Counted from the stretch's first letter, positions 53,446 to 61,813 are shown. The stretch is 63,706 bases of DNA from Plastoroseomonas hellenica (GCF_018129085.1 NZ_JAAGBB010000038.1:1-63706); one strand, 5' to 3'. Made by a program: numbers and translations. The notes: generated by a model not told the origin, from the letters alone.

Positions 53446-53880
53446 ATGAACATCGGCCATTGCATGAGCAGAGACGTCCAGATCGCGTCGCCCAGCCAGA
53501 CGATCCAGACGGCCGCGCGCATGATGAAGGAAATCGATGCCGGGATGCTGCCGGTCGGCGAGAATGACCGGCTGATCGGCATGATCACCGACCGCGACAT
53601 CGCGGTCCGCGCCGTCGCCAGCGGCCGCGGCCCCGATACCTCGGTGCGGGAGATCATGAGCACCGAGGTCCATTACTGCTTCGATGACGAGGATCTCGAT
53701 ACGGTTTCGCTGTACATGGGCGAGCAGCAGCTCCGGCGGCTGCCGGTGTTGAACCGCGACAAGCGCCTGGTCGGCATCGTCGCCCTCAGCGACATCTCAC
53801 TCGCGGATGATGATGGCTTCGCCAGCGCGAATGCGCTCAGCGGCGTCTCGCAGCCCGGCGGACGGCACGTCCAGCGTTGA
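53446..53880 (+). CDS. CBS-domain protein
   Basis: A 144-residue protein composed of two CBS motifs (a Bateman module): MNIGHCMSRDVQIASP... LIGMITDRDIAVRAVA, then VREIMSTEVHYCFDDEDLD... LVGIVALSDISLA. Such stand-alone proteins bind adenine nucleotides and act as energy or stress sensors. RBS AGGAG precedes ATG 53446. First in a run of plus-strand stress-type genes. Confidence 0.92.
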   Translation: MNIGHCMSRDVQIASPSQTIQTAARMMKEIDAGMLPVGENDRLIGMITDRDIAVRAVASGRGPDTSVREIMSTEVHYCFDDEDLDTVSLYMGEQQLRRLPVLNRDKRLVGIVALSDISLADDDGFASANALSGVSQPGGRHVQR

Positions 53881-53890
53881 GGAGGGTGTC

Positions 53891-54079
53891 ATGCCCGCAA
53901 AATCCAAGGCCCAGCAGAAAGCCGCCGGCGCGGCGCTCGCCGCCAAGCGCGGCGAGGTCAGCAGGGACAGCCTGAAGGGCGCGTCCCGTTCGATGACCAG
54001 GTCGATGAGCGAGAAGGAGTTGCAGGATCTCGCCTCGACCAGCCGCAAGGGCAAGCCCGAGCACGCGTCCCGATCCTGA
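53891..54079 (+). CDS. DUF3008-like small basic protein
   Basis: A 62-residue, Lys/Ala/Ser-rich protein (MPAKSKAQQKAAGAALAAKRG... SMSEKELQDLAST) that fits the DUF3008 family by its MPAKSKAQQ start and SEKELxDxA segment. GGAGG lies just upstream and it follows the CBS gene by 10 bp. Probably a stress-induced protein; function unknown. Confidence 0.85.
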   Translation: MPAKSKAQQKAAGAALAAKRGEVSRDSLKGASRSMTRSMSEKELQDLASTSRKGKPEHASRS

Positions 54080-54092
54080 AGGAAGGCACCCG

Positions 54093-55856
54093 ATGTCCAC
54101 CGCAGCCGATATCCTGGTCGATACGCTCATCTCCTGGAAGGTGGAGGTGGTCTTCGGCCTGCCGGGCGATGGCATCAACGGCATCATGGAAGCGCTGCGC
54201 ACGCGCCAGGACCGCATCCGCTTCATCCAGGTCCGGCATGAGGAGTCGGGTGCCTTCATGGCCTGCGCCTACGCGAAATGGACGGGCAAGCTTGGCGTCT
54301 GCATCGCGACCTCCGGTCCTGGTGGCGCGCATCTGCTGGCCGGCCTCTATGACGCGAAGCTCGATCAGGCGCCGGTGCTCGCCGTCACCGGCATGCAGTA
54401 TCATGACCTGATCGAGACCTTCACCCAGCAGGATGTCGACCTGACGCGCGTCTTCAACGACGTCGCCGTCTTCAACGCGCAGGTCAGCGACGCCGCGCAT
54501 ATGGAGAGCCTGGCGGGCCTCGCCTGCCGCTCCGCGCTGACCAAGCGCGGCGTCGCGCATCTGTCCGTCGCCAACGACGTGCAGGAACAACCGCTCGCCG
54601 CCGCGAAGCGATCGAAGCGCAACCAGCCTGGCCATGCGCCGAACACCCTGTTCGAAGGTCGCCGGCTTCCGGCGGAGGCGGAGCTCGACAAGGCGGCGGC
54701 GCTGCTCAACGAGGCATCGCGGGTCGCCATCCTCGCCGGCCGCGGCGCGCTTGGTGCCGCCGAGGAACTCGGGCGCGCGGCCGAGCTGCTGGCGGCGCCG
54801 GTCGCCAAGGCGCTGCTCGGCAAGGCGGTGCTGCCGGACAACCATCCGCACAGCACCGGCGGCATCGGCATGCTCGGCACCCTGGCCTCGCAGGAAGCGA
54901 TGGAGCAGTGCGATGCGCTGCTGATCGTGGGTTCGACCTTCCCTTACATCGAATACTACCCGCAACCTGGCCAGGCGCGCGGTGTGCAGATCGACCGCGA
55001 CGGCCAGCGCATCGGCCTGCGCTATCCGGTGGAGGCTGGCCTGGTGGGCGACGCCGCGGAGACGCTCCGCCTGCTGAACCAGCGCCTGGTCCGGAAGCAG
55101 AATCGCGGCTTCCTGCTGCGCATCCAGGCCAGCATGGAACGCTGGCGAGGCATGATGGCGGTCGCCGAGGAGAAGACCGATGCGCCGCTCAAGCCGCAGA
55201 CGGTGGCGAAAGCCTTCGGGTCGCGGCTTCCGGACAACGCGATCCTCGCGAGCGATTCCGGGCAGAATACCGAGCTGGCCGCCCGACATGTCGACATGCG
55301 CCCGGGCCAGGACTATGCCGTCTCCGGCGCGCTCGCCTCCATGGCCTGCGGATTACCTTATGCGATCGCCGCCGGCATCGCCTATCCGGGGCGGCCGGTC
55401 TTCGCGATTGTCGGCGATGGCGGCTTCGCGATGCAGCTCGGCGAATTCTCCACCGCCGTGCGCTACGGCATCCCGCTGAAGCTGCTGGTGATCAAGAACA
55501 ACATGCTCAACCAGATCGCCTGGGAGCAGATGATGTTCCTTGGCAATCCGCAATTCGGCTGTGAATTGCAGCCGATCGATTTCGCCCGCGCGGCGGAGGC
55601 GATGGGCGGCCGCGGCTTCACCATCACTCGGCGGGAGGAGGTCGAGAGCGTCCTTGACCTGGCTTTCGCGACCCCTGGCCCGGTGGTGATCGAAGCGGTG
55701 GTCGATCGCTCCGAACCCATGATGCCGCCGAAGATGCCGGCCGATTACGCGCGGAACTTCCGGAAGGCCCTGCCGGATACGCCGGGTCATGAGCAGATCG
55801 AGGCCAGCATCGCGCGCGAGCCGGCGAAGACCATGATGCAGGCCGGGGAAACCTAG
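54093..55856 (+). CDS. poxB: Thiamine pyrophosphate enzyme, pyruvate oxidase/acetolactate synthase-like
   Basis: A 587-residue ThDP enzyme with PYR, central and PP domains. Catalytic Glu50 is in VRHEESGAF; FGLPGDGING precedes it; the ThDP/metal motif GDGGFAMQLGEFSTAVRYG lies near residue 440 with the closing N at KNN. PoxB-type enzymes oxidatively decarboxylate pyruvate to acetate and CO2, passing electrons to FAD and quinone. It differs from biosynthetic acetolactate synthase by lacking an adjacent regulatory subunit gene. Fourteen bp after DUF3008; probably a stationary-phase/stress gene. Substrate is inferred only. Confidence 0.88.
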   Translation: MSTAADILVDTLISWKVEVVFGLPGDGINGIMEALRTRQDRIRFIQVRHEESGAFMACAYAKWTGKLGVCIATSGPGGAHLLAGLYDAKLDQAPVLAVTGMQYHDLIETFTQQDVDLTRVFNDVAVFNAQVSDAAHMESLAGLACRSALTKRGVAHLSVANDVQEQPLAAAKRSKRNQPGHAPNTLFEGRRLPAEAELDKAAALLNEASRVAILAGRGALGAAEELGRAAELLAAPVAKALLGKAVLPDNHPHSTGGIGMLGTLASQEAMEQCDALLIVGSTFPYIEYYPQPGQARGVQIDRDGQRIGLRYPVEAGLVGDAAETLRLLNQRLVRKQNRGFLLRIQASMERWRGMMAVAEEKTDAPLKPQTVAKAFGSRLPDNAILASDSGQNTELAARHVDMRPGQDYAVSGALASMACGLPYAIAAGIAYPGRPVFAIVGDGGFAMQLGEFSTAVRYGIPLKLLVIKNNMLNQIAWEQMMFLGNPQFGCELQPIDFARAAEAMGGRGFTITRREEVESVLDLAFATPGPVVIEAVVDRSEPMMPPKMPADYARNFRKALPDTPGHEQIEASIAREPAKTMMQAGET

Positions 55857-55928
55857 GGCAGGCCTGTTCGGTTGACATCACCCGGGGTGGCCGAAGCTCC
55901 CCTCGGGAGGAGCCGCAAGGAGGGAAGC

Positions 55929-56114
55929 ATGGCTGACAAGATCCCGCCGGTCCCGCCGGCGAACCAGAGCCATAAGGGTCCCGGCGAGGGCGACCGCAAG
56001 TCGGCGGAGGCCGAGGCGCTCAGGAAGCCGCCGACCAAGGCGGCCGAGCAGCGCGGCCGCCAGGACAACAAGCAGCAGAACACGACACATCCGGGCCTGC
56101 AGCAGGACCGCTGA
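55929..56114 (+). CDS. Small hydrophilic disordered protein (61 aa)
   Basis: A 61-residue protein rich in Lys, Gln, Pro and Glu, with no hydrophobic stretch (KIPPVPPANQSHKGPGEGDR... RQDNKQQNTTHPGLQQDR). Start ATG 55929 has AGGAGGGA upstream, so it looks genuinely translated. Not recognised as a named family. Composition resembles hydrophilin-like stress proteins; it follows the PoxB-like gene. Confidence 0.65.
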   Translation: MADKIPPVPPANQSHKGPGEGDRKSAEAEALRKPPTKAAEQRGRQDNKQQNTTHPGLQQDR

Positions 56115-56125
56115 GGAAGTTGAAC

Positions 56126-56353
56126 ATGCCCACCTCATCGAAGACGCCCGCCAGCATCCGCCAGGGCGGACCCGGTGCCTCGCACGAGAATGCGAAGGCG
56201 CCGCTCGACGTCCGGAAGCCGCCGCCGGCATCGCAGCAGAGGCAACGCAGCGCAGTCTCCGGCGGCGGCGGCGAAGCCGACAGTCACCACACCCAGGACG
56301 CCGAGAAGAAGGGGGGCGGCACGCGGCCGGCCGGCAAGCAGCCCCGGCACTGA
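56126..56353 (+). CDS. Small hydrophilic disordered protein (75 aa)
   Basis: A 75-residue, Pro/Gln/Lys/Gly-rich protein without predicted fold (SKTPASIRQGGPGASHENAK...). ATG 56126 is spaced 6 bp from GAGGAAG. It lies 11 bp after the other small protein. Its TGA stop is exactly the left target-site triplet of MITE copy B. Unknown function; desiccation or osmotic roles are plausible for such proteins but unproven. Confidence 0.6.
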   Translation: MPTSSKTPASIRQGGPGASHENAKAPLDVRKPPPASQQRQRSAVSGGGGEADSHHTQDAEKKGGGTRPAGKQPRH

Positions 56354-56515
56354 GAGGCCGTTTGGCAATGGCTGCGGTGGAGGTGTGGCGAGGGATTTTT
56401 CGTCCCTGGTGTGTCGGCTGACGCAGCCGATGCTGGTGGCATCGGCGAGGAAGCCGGCGTGCCAGGGGCGGAAACGACCCGCCAGGCCGACCCGCAGCCA
56501 TTGCCAAACGGTCTC
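56354..56515. mobile_element. MITE-like element, copy B
   Basis: A 162-bp unit with terminal inverted repeats (left GAGGCCGTTTGGCAATGGC, right complement GAGACCGTTTGGCAATGGC) flanked by TGA on both sides (56351-56353 and 56516-56518), a perfect 3-bp TNA target duplication. It aligns with copy A over 164 positions with about 12 substitutions and no gaps. An internal hairpin CCGATGC...GCATCGG is conserved. TNA duplications and GAGACCG-like ends recall the IS5-family IS1031 group. Confidence 0.88.
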
Positions 56516-56565
56516 TGAGCACCCGGCGGGTCGCGGCCCGGCCGCATCCGCGCCATGATGGGCCG

Positions 56566-57339
56566 ATGGAAAGCCTGACCGGATCGGACCGCGCCCTCCG
56601 GATCCTGACCTACAACGTCCATGGCTGCCGCGGTACCGATGGGCGGCTGGCACCGGGCCGTATCATCGATGTGATCCGGGAGGCGCGGCCCGACGTCATC
56701 GCACTCCAGGAACTCGATGCGGGGCGCGCCCGCAGCGGCCATGTCGACCAGGCGCAGGCGATCGCCGAGGCGCTCGGGATGGCGTTCCATTTCCACCCCG
56801 CCCTGCAGCACGTGGAGGAGCAGTATGGCGACGCCATCCTCAGCCGGTTGCCGCTGCGCCTGGTGAAGGCAGGGCCGCTGCCGGCGCCGCACAACCGCCC
56901 CTTGCTGGAACCGCGCGGCGCGGTCTGGGCGGCGATCCGCTTCGGCGACGTGGAACTGCAGGTGATCAACACCCATCTCGGCCTGCTGCCGCAGGAACGG
57001 GTCATGCAGGCCGAGGCCCTGCTCGGCCTCGGCTGGCTGCAGCATCCGGAATGCCGGGGCCGCCCAGCCGTGCTGCTCGGCGATTTCAATGCCTGGCCCC
57101 GTTCCCGCGCCTACGAGTTGATGGCAAGCCATCTCCGGGACGCACAGCGGTCGCTGCCGGGCCACCGGCCGCGCGCCACCTTCCCCTCGCGCTGGCCGAT
57201 GCTGCGCATCGACCATGTCTTCATCAGCGGCGACGTCGTGGTGCGGGCGGTTGAGGTCCCGCGGGCCCGGGGGGAACGCCTGGCCTCGGACCACCTGCCG
57301 CTGGTCGTCGATCTCGTGATCGGCGGGCCTGCCGCGTGA
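56566..57339 (+). CDS. Endonuclease/exonuclease/phosphatase family protein
   Basis: A 257-residue EEP-fold phosphodiesterase. Motifs in order are LTYNVHGCRG, ALQELDAGR, NTHLGLLPQER, LLGDFNAW, IDHVFISGD and SDHLPLVVDL, giving the complete Mg-dependent site. No signal peptide. Convergent with the phospholipase D gene (4 bp between stops). EEP, PLD and TVP38 genes are frequently clustered and may act together in membrane phospholipid turnover. Confidence 0.9.
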   Translation: MESLTGSDRALRILTYNVHGCRGTDGRLAPGRIIDVIREARPDVIALQELDAGRARSGHVDQAQAIAEALGMAFHFHPALQHVEEQYGDAILSRLPLRLVKAGPLPAPHNRPLLEPRGAVWAAIRFGDVELQVINTHLGLLPQERVMQAEALLGLGWLQHPECRGRPAVLLGDFNAWPRSRAYELMASHLRDAQRSLPGHRPRATFPSRWPMLRIDHVFISGDVVVRAVEVPRARGERLASDHLPLVVDLVIGGPAA

Positions 57340-57343
57340 GCGG

Positions 57344-58837
57344 TCAGGCCTGGCGGCGCCAGGGGCGCCAGGCGTCCTCGACGCCATGCGGATCGCCGAG
57401 ATGCAGGTGGGCGACCAAGCGGCCGAGCAGGCCGGGCCTGCATCGGGGAGCCAGGCGCCGAAGCCGGCCATGCCCGCCGGCATCCAGGGTTTCGATCGCC
57501 TGCGCCAGGCTGCCGGCCTGGGTGGCCAGCCGGCCCATGGTCACAGTGTCGACGCCGAGGAAATGCGCGATCAGCCGGTTGCGGAAGTTGCGGATCGCAG
57601 CCTCGATCCGCCCGCCCTCGGGACCCACCGGCGCCTCGATCAACAGGTCGCATTCGGTGTCGTAGCCGCCGGAGCGGTTATTGAGGTTGGAGGAGCCGAC
57701 CCGCAGCATCCGGTCGTCGATGATCGTCACCTTGGAATGCACCGTGATGGCCCTGCCGCCGGCGGTGACGGGCGTATAGGCGTGGAAACGCCCATGGCGA
57801 TCCGCTGCCTGCAGCCGCGCCACCAGCGTGTCGCGCGGCGCGTCCATGGTCATGCGGTCGAAGAAGCTCGGGCTCTGCCGCGACAGCATCAGGATGATCT
57901 CCGGCCCGTCGGGCTCGGCGAGGCGCGCCGCCAAGGCAGCGGCGACGCGGGAAGAGCTGAAATACTGGTTCTCCAAATAGATGCAGCGCCGCGCCGCGGC
58001 GATGCAGGCGAGATGCAGCGGCTCGTTCTCCCGCACCGCCTGGCCATCCGGCGGCGACATGGTGCGGGCGATGCCGATGCGCGGCACGGCCAGGAGGTCG
58101 GGCGGTGCGGCATCCGGCCAGGGATCGCCGATCGCCGCGGACAGCGATGGGGGCCGCTCGCCCGTCTCGTCCTGCCAGCGGCGGCGGGCCAGCTTGCCGA
58201 GCGCAGCGGCGGCGGCGCCATCGACCAGGGCCATCACTTCGTGCCGCGGCGGATGCTCCTCGCCCGAGGGCTGGCGGCGGCGCGGATCGCGGTCCGGATG
58301 GCGAGGGGTGTCCCAGCGGTCGATGGCGAAATCCCCACCGCCGCAAAAGGCGATGGCGTCGTCAATCACCAGCAGCTTCTGATGATGGCAGGCGCCGGCC
58401 GTGGCGGCCGTCAGCCGGTACCGAACCAGGCCGTCGCGGAACCAGGACGCGGCCCGCCGCGGCGACATGTCCCGGCCGATCGCGATGAGGGGACTCATGT
58501 CCCAGACCAGCACCCGGATGTCGAGCGCGGGGCGGCGTGCGGCGAGCGCGTTCAGCAGCTCGCCGATCGCAACCGGCAGGCCGTCGGCGGCGATCGTCGG
58601 ATATTGTTGCAGGCGCGTGCGGGGGTCGAAATCCCAGCCGAGCAGCAGGATGGAATGCCGCGCCCGGAGCATCGCCTGCCGCGCCGCCGCGAAATAATCC
58701 GCGCAGTCGAGCAGCAGCGCGACGCGATCGGCCGCCTCCACCCGCCAGCAGGTCTCGCCCGGCCGAAGGACACTCCGCCACCCTGCGCGGGTGGGGTCGG
58801 CGGGCGAGGCTTCGGCGATCGCCAGCCCCGATGTCAT
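57344..58837 (-). CDS. Phospholipase D-like / cardiolipin synthase-family protein
   Basis: A 497-residue PLD-superfamily enzyme with two HKD motifs: HHQKLLVIDD (His152, Lys154, Asp159) and VHSKVTIIDD (His367, Lys369), each followed by Gly-rich GGGD or GSSN. The ATG at 58837 overlaps the TVP38 stop (ATGA). It acts as a phosphatidyltransferase or phospholipase, probably at the inner membrane. The C-terminal ~70 residues are specific to this protein. Confidence 0.9.
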   Translation of the reverse strand: MTSGLAIAEASPADPTRAGWRSVLRPGETCWRVEAADRVALLLDCADYFAAARQAMLRARHSILLLGWDFDPRTRLQQYPTIAADGLPVAIGELLNALAARRPALDIRVLVWDMSPLIAIGRDMSPRRAASWFRDGLVRYRLTAATAGACHHQKLLVIDDAIAFCGGGDFAIDRWDTPRHPDRDPRRRQPSGEEHPPRHEVMALVDGAAAAALGKLARRRWQDETGERPPSLSAAIGDPWPDAAPPDLLAVPRIGIARTMSPPDGQAVRENEPLHLACIAAARRCIYLENQYFSSSRVAAALAARLAEPDGPEIILMLSRQSPSFFDRMTMDAPRDTLVARLQAADRHGRFHAYTPVTAGGRAITVHSKVTIIDDRMLRVGSSNLNNRSGGYDTECDLLIEAPVGPEGGRIEAAIRNFRNRLIAHFLGVDTVTMGRLATQAGSLAQAIETLDAGGHGRLRRLAPRCRPGLLGRLVAHLHLGDPHGVEDAWRPWRRQA

Positions 58838-59526
58838 GACGCCCGCCTCCGCCACCAGACCGCCGACAGGGAGAGCCCGGCAAGGGCGAGCAGGGCGAAC
58901 AGGGTCGGCGGCGCGAGCATCACCCGAAGGTCGGGCCGATCGCCACGGGCGAAGATGTCATCGAGCCCCGCCCCGATGCCGGCGAAGATCGCGGTGCCGG
59001 GGATGATGCCGATCGCGGTCGCGGCGACGAAGACCCGCAGCCGCATGCCGACCAGCGCCGGCGCGATGCTGCCGACCGAATAGGGGATGACCGGCAGCAG
59101 CCGGATCGAGAGCAGGTACCAAAACCCGTCGCGTTTCAACCCGGCGCGCACCCGGTCGAGCATTGGGCCGGCATGCTGCGCCGTGCCCTGCGCCAGCGCG
59201 TGACGGACCGCGAGAAAGAGGATGCTGGCGCCGAGGGTCGCCGCCGGCACCGCCAGCAGCAGGCCGAGCCAGCGGCCGAAGAGAAAGCCCCCCGCCATGG
59301 TGAGAACCGGACCGACGGGAATGACGAGGGCGACGATACCGGCATGGGCCAGCACATAGAGCAGCCCCGCCGTCCACGGCCGGTCCGCGACGAAGCCCGC
59401 CAGCGCCCGACGATGCTGTTCCAGCTCCGCCAGGGAGACGTAGCGGAACAGGCCCAGCGCCCAGGCCAGGACCAGCAGCACCAGCAGGATCAACAGCGGC
59501 CGCAGCCGTCCGTGCCGCATTCGCAC
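58834..59526 (-). CDS. TVP38/TMEM64 (DedA-like) membrane protein
   Basis: A 230-residue membrane protein with about six helices. The SNARE-associated/VTT domain has GPVLTMAGGFLFGRWLGLLLA, then a loop and SIRLLPVIPYSVGSIAPALVG. GTG 59526 is chosen because of GGGAG upstream; ATG 59520 is an alternative. VTT-domain proteins have been linked to phospholipid scrambling. It is upstream of and coupled to the PLD gene, suggesting a lipid-remodelling unit. Confidence 0.88.
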   Translation of the reverse strand: MRMRHGRLRPLLILLVLLVLAWALGLFRYVSLAELEQHRRALAGFVADRPWTAGLLYVLAHAGIVALVIPVGPVLTMAGGFLFGRWLGLLLAVPAATLGASILFLAVRHALAQGTAQHAGPMLDRVRAGLKRDGFWYLLSIRLLPVIPYSVGSIAPALVGMRLRVFVAATAIGIIPGTAIFAGIGAGLDDIFARGDRPDLRVMLAPPTLFALLALAGLSLSAVWWRRRAS

Positions 59527-59827
59527 AATGGAAACTCCCTCTCGCTGCCGCGCATCATGTCCAATACTTCATGAACGCGGCACGCGCGGTGCTAACGCGG
59601 CACGCGCGGCGCTGTTGCGTGTCCAGCGTCGGCGGCGTGGCCAGGTGCCAGTGATGCGGGAACCGCCACGCAAGACGGGTCACTCTTTCGTTTGTGCGCG
59701 GATGCCGCCGGCATGGCCGCAACCATGCCGCCTCGCCACAGCTTCGTAAGATGGTGCCCCTTTCGGGACAGAGCCGCGACGCCGATCGGCAGGCGCCCCC
59801 AAGCCTTCGTCCGGCAGAGCATTGGCC
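59527..59827. other. Intergenic region with a 20-bp tandem duplication
   Basis: About 300 bp without a supported gene. It contains AACGCGGCACGCGCGGYGCT twice in tandem (59574-59593 and 59594-59613), differing at one base, about 50 bp upstream of the TVP38-type gene. Possible regulatory repeat or simple slippage. Confidence 0.5.
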
Positions 59828-60070
59828 ATGAGCGAGCAGTCCAACACCCGCCATTCCGCGTCACTCTATGATCGCGGCTATCTGGTCGGGCGTACCGCCG
59901 CGTCAGGCTGGTCCGATCACAGCATCAGGCGCGCCATCGCCATCCGCATTCAGGGAGGGCGCACCGCCAGTGAGGAAGATTGGGGTGTCATCGACGCCCT
60001 GTCCGACATCCTGATCCGCCAGGGCGGGGCCCCCGCCCTACCGGTCGGCGGCCCTGACGGCCTGCCCGGC
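59828..60070 (+). CDS. Possible truncated hypothetical protein
   Basis: The frame from ATG 59828 has a coding-like beginning (SASLYDRGYLVGRTAASGWSD, with SEEDWGVIDALSDILIRQGG further on). It finds no stop before it runs into sequence that is plainly the antisense of the SRPBCC gene. The end given here is where the neighbouring gene begins, not a stop codon; the frame formally continues to 60679. Either a real gene has lost its 3' end or the frame is chance. Not recognised. Confidence 0.25.
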
Positions 60071-60559
60071 TCAGCCGCGGCCAGCCATCGCCCGCACCAC
60101 ATCCGTGAGCTGGTCGAAGCCCGAGGCGATGCCCTGCTCCATGCCGAGGCCGACATATTCATCCCGCATCGCGACGGTGGGGAACAGCGTGCGCCAGGTC
60201 AGCGTGGTACGGCCGTCCGCTGCCTCGTCGAAGGTCACGGTCATCATCATCCTGCCGGCGCCCGGCTCCTCGAAACCATTGTCGAAGACGATCTTCCGGT
60301 TCGGCACGATCTCATGATACTCGCCGCCGAAGGGCGTGTTCTGCACGCCGCTCGGCCCGGTCATGGCGAAGCGCCAGCGCCCACCCACGCGGAAATCCAT
60401 CTCGCAGAGCGTCACCGGCCAGCCCTTCGGGCCGAACCACTTCATGATGTGCTCCGGCTTGCTCCAGGCCTCGAACAGCAGACGCGCCGGTGCGTCATAG
60501 ACGCGCGTGACGACCACCTCCCGATCCGCGGCCGGATCAGCGCTTCCGCTTGCTGCCAT
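60071..60559 (-). CDS. SRPBCC/AHA1-domain protein
   Basis: A 162-residue START-like protein of the Aha1/CalC group. Landmarks are TRVYDAPARLLFEAWSKPEHIMKWFGPKG, MDFRVGGRWRFAM and GGEYHEIVPNRKIVF. Genes of this family are very often downstream of an ArsR repressor, as here with a 23-bp overlap. It probably binds a small hydrophobic ligand; function unknown. Confidence 0.9.
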   Translation of the reverse strand: MAASGSADPAADREVVVTRVYDAPARLLFEAWSKPEHIMKWFGPKGWPVTLCEMDFRVGGRWRFAMTGPSGVQNTPFGGEYHEIVPNRKIVFDNGFEEPGAGRMMMTVTFDEAADGRTTLTWRTLFPTVAMRDEYVGLGMEQGIASGFDQLTDVVRAMAGRG

Positions 60560-60887
60560 GACGTTTCTCCTTGGCTTGCATGTTTTTCACATAGGCGTCG
60601 AGCTGATCGAGGCTCTCTTCCCAGAAGCGGCGGTAATCCCCGATCCACCGGGCGGCGCCGGCGAGCGGCGCGGCATTGAGGCGCACGGGGCGGAACTGCG
60701 CCGCGCGGCCGCGCGAGACGAGGCCGGCATGCTCCAGCACCTTCAGGTGCTGGGAGATGGTGGGCTGGCTGAGATCGAAGGGTTCCACGAGTTCGTTCAC
60801 CGTCGCCTCCCCCTCGGCGAGGCGGGCGAGGATGGCCCGCCGCGTCGGATCGGCGAGGGCGGAGAAGACGCGGTCGAGCTGCTCCAT
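60537..60887 (-). CDS. ArsR-family transcriptional regulator
   Basis: A 116-residue winged-helix repressor. The ALADPTRRAILARLAEGEATVNELVEPF start and SQPTISQHLKVLEHAGLVSRGR recognition helix are typical. The classical metal-binding ELCVCDL motif is absent, so it is not an arsenic sensor. It overlaps the SRPBCC gene and probably controls both. Confidence 0.92.
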   Translation of the reverse strand: MEQLDRVFSALADPTRRAILARLAEGEATVNELVEPFDLSQPTISQHLKVLEHAGLVSRGRAAQFRPVRLNAAPLAGAARWIGDYRRFWEESLDQLDAYVKNMQAKEKRHGSKRKR

Positions 60888-60899
60888 GGCACCTGCACC

Positions 60900-60944
60900 A
60901 TCTATCTGTACATCTCTATATAGCTATTTACCTATTTACGATTG
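60900..60944 (-). promoter_or_regulatory. AT-rich promoter/operator of the ArsR-SRPBCC operon
   Basis: An isolated AT-rich block in a very GC-rich context, 13-57 bp ahead of the ArsR start. It contains the palindrome CTATATAG (60916-60923) and repeated AAATAG/CTATTT elements. Read on the minus strand, TATATAG could serve as the -10 element with the repeats as ArsR operator. Confidence 0.5.
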
Positions 60945-61003
60945 CCAAGTCAAGCGCCGCATGCGCCAGGCGTTCCGCCGCGATGCAAGGCTCAGGCGCC
61001 CGT

Positions 61004-61813
61004 TCAGCCTCCGGCCAGGCGCTTGATCAGCGCCATCGCCGCGAAAGGTGCCTTCGGCTTGAAGCCGTTGATCATGTAGATGAAGACGTCGCGCGGTGCT
61101 TTCTTCGGCGCCTCGGCCAGCGTGGCGAGGTCGCCGGGTGCGCCCCCTTCCGACCAGGCACGCGCCCGCTTCGCCCAGGCATCCAGCGCCTTCGGGGCGT
61201 AGCCGGTCTCGACATCCTCCGATGACCGCTGCAGCCGCGCATAGACAAAATCCGCGGTCACGTCGTGGATATGCGGGAAGTCATCCTTGTCGGTCAGCAC
61301 GATGGCGACGCCATGCGCGCGCGCCTGCGCGATGAAGCCCGGCACCGCGAAGCTCGCATGCCGCACCTCGACGACATGGCGGATCGCCTGGCCGTCGACC
61401 TTCGGCGGCAGCAACTTGAGGAAGGCGCCGAAATCCTCCGGGTCGTACTGCTTGGTCGGTGGGAACTGCCAGTTGATCGGACCGAGCTTCTCCCCGAGCT
61501 CCGTCACGCCGCTCGCGAAGAAGCGCTCGATCGAGGATCCGGCTTCGGCCAGCACGCGGCGGTTGGTCGCGAAGCGCGGCGCCTTCAGGGAGAAGACGAA
61601 GCTCTCCGGCGTCTCCTCCCGCCAGCGGGCGAAGCTCTCGGGTTTCTGGGAGCCGTAATAGGTGCCATTGATCTCGATCGAGGTCAGGTGGCGGCTGGCG
61701 TATTCCAGCTCCCGCTTCTGGGTGAGGTCGGGCGGGTAGAAGGTTCCGCGCCAGGGCTCGAAGGTCCAGCCGCCAATGCCAACGCGGATGCCTGCTGCTG
61801 TGGCCTTCGCCAT
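61004..61813 (-). CDS. DUF72 (YecE-like) family protein
   Basis: A 269-residue TIM-barrel-like protein. Characteristic segments are RVGIGGWTFEPWRGTFYPP at the N-terminus, EINGTYYGSQKPESFARW, and NWQFPPTKQYDPEDFGAFL. ATG 61813 matches the family start. DUF72 proteins are widespread and of unknown activity. Alone in its transcription unit. Confidence 0.9.
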   Translation of the reverse strand: MAKATAAGIRVGIGGWTFEPWRGTFYPPDLTQKRELEYASRHLTSIEINGTYYGSQKPESFARWREETPESFVFSLKAPRFATNRRVLAEAGSSIERFFASGVTELGEKLGPINWQFPPTKQYDPEDFGAFLKLLPPKVDGQAIRHVVEVRHASFAVPGFIAQARAHGVAIVLTDKDDFPHIHDVTADFVYARLQRSSEDVETGYAPKALDAWAKRARAWSEGGAPGDLATLAEAPKKAPRDVFIYMINGFKPKAPFAAMALIKRLAGG

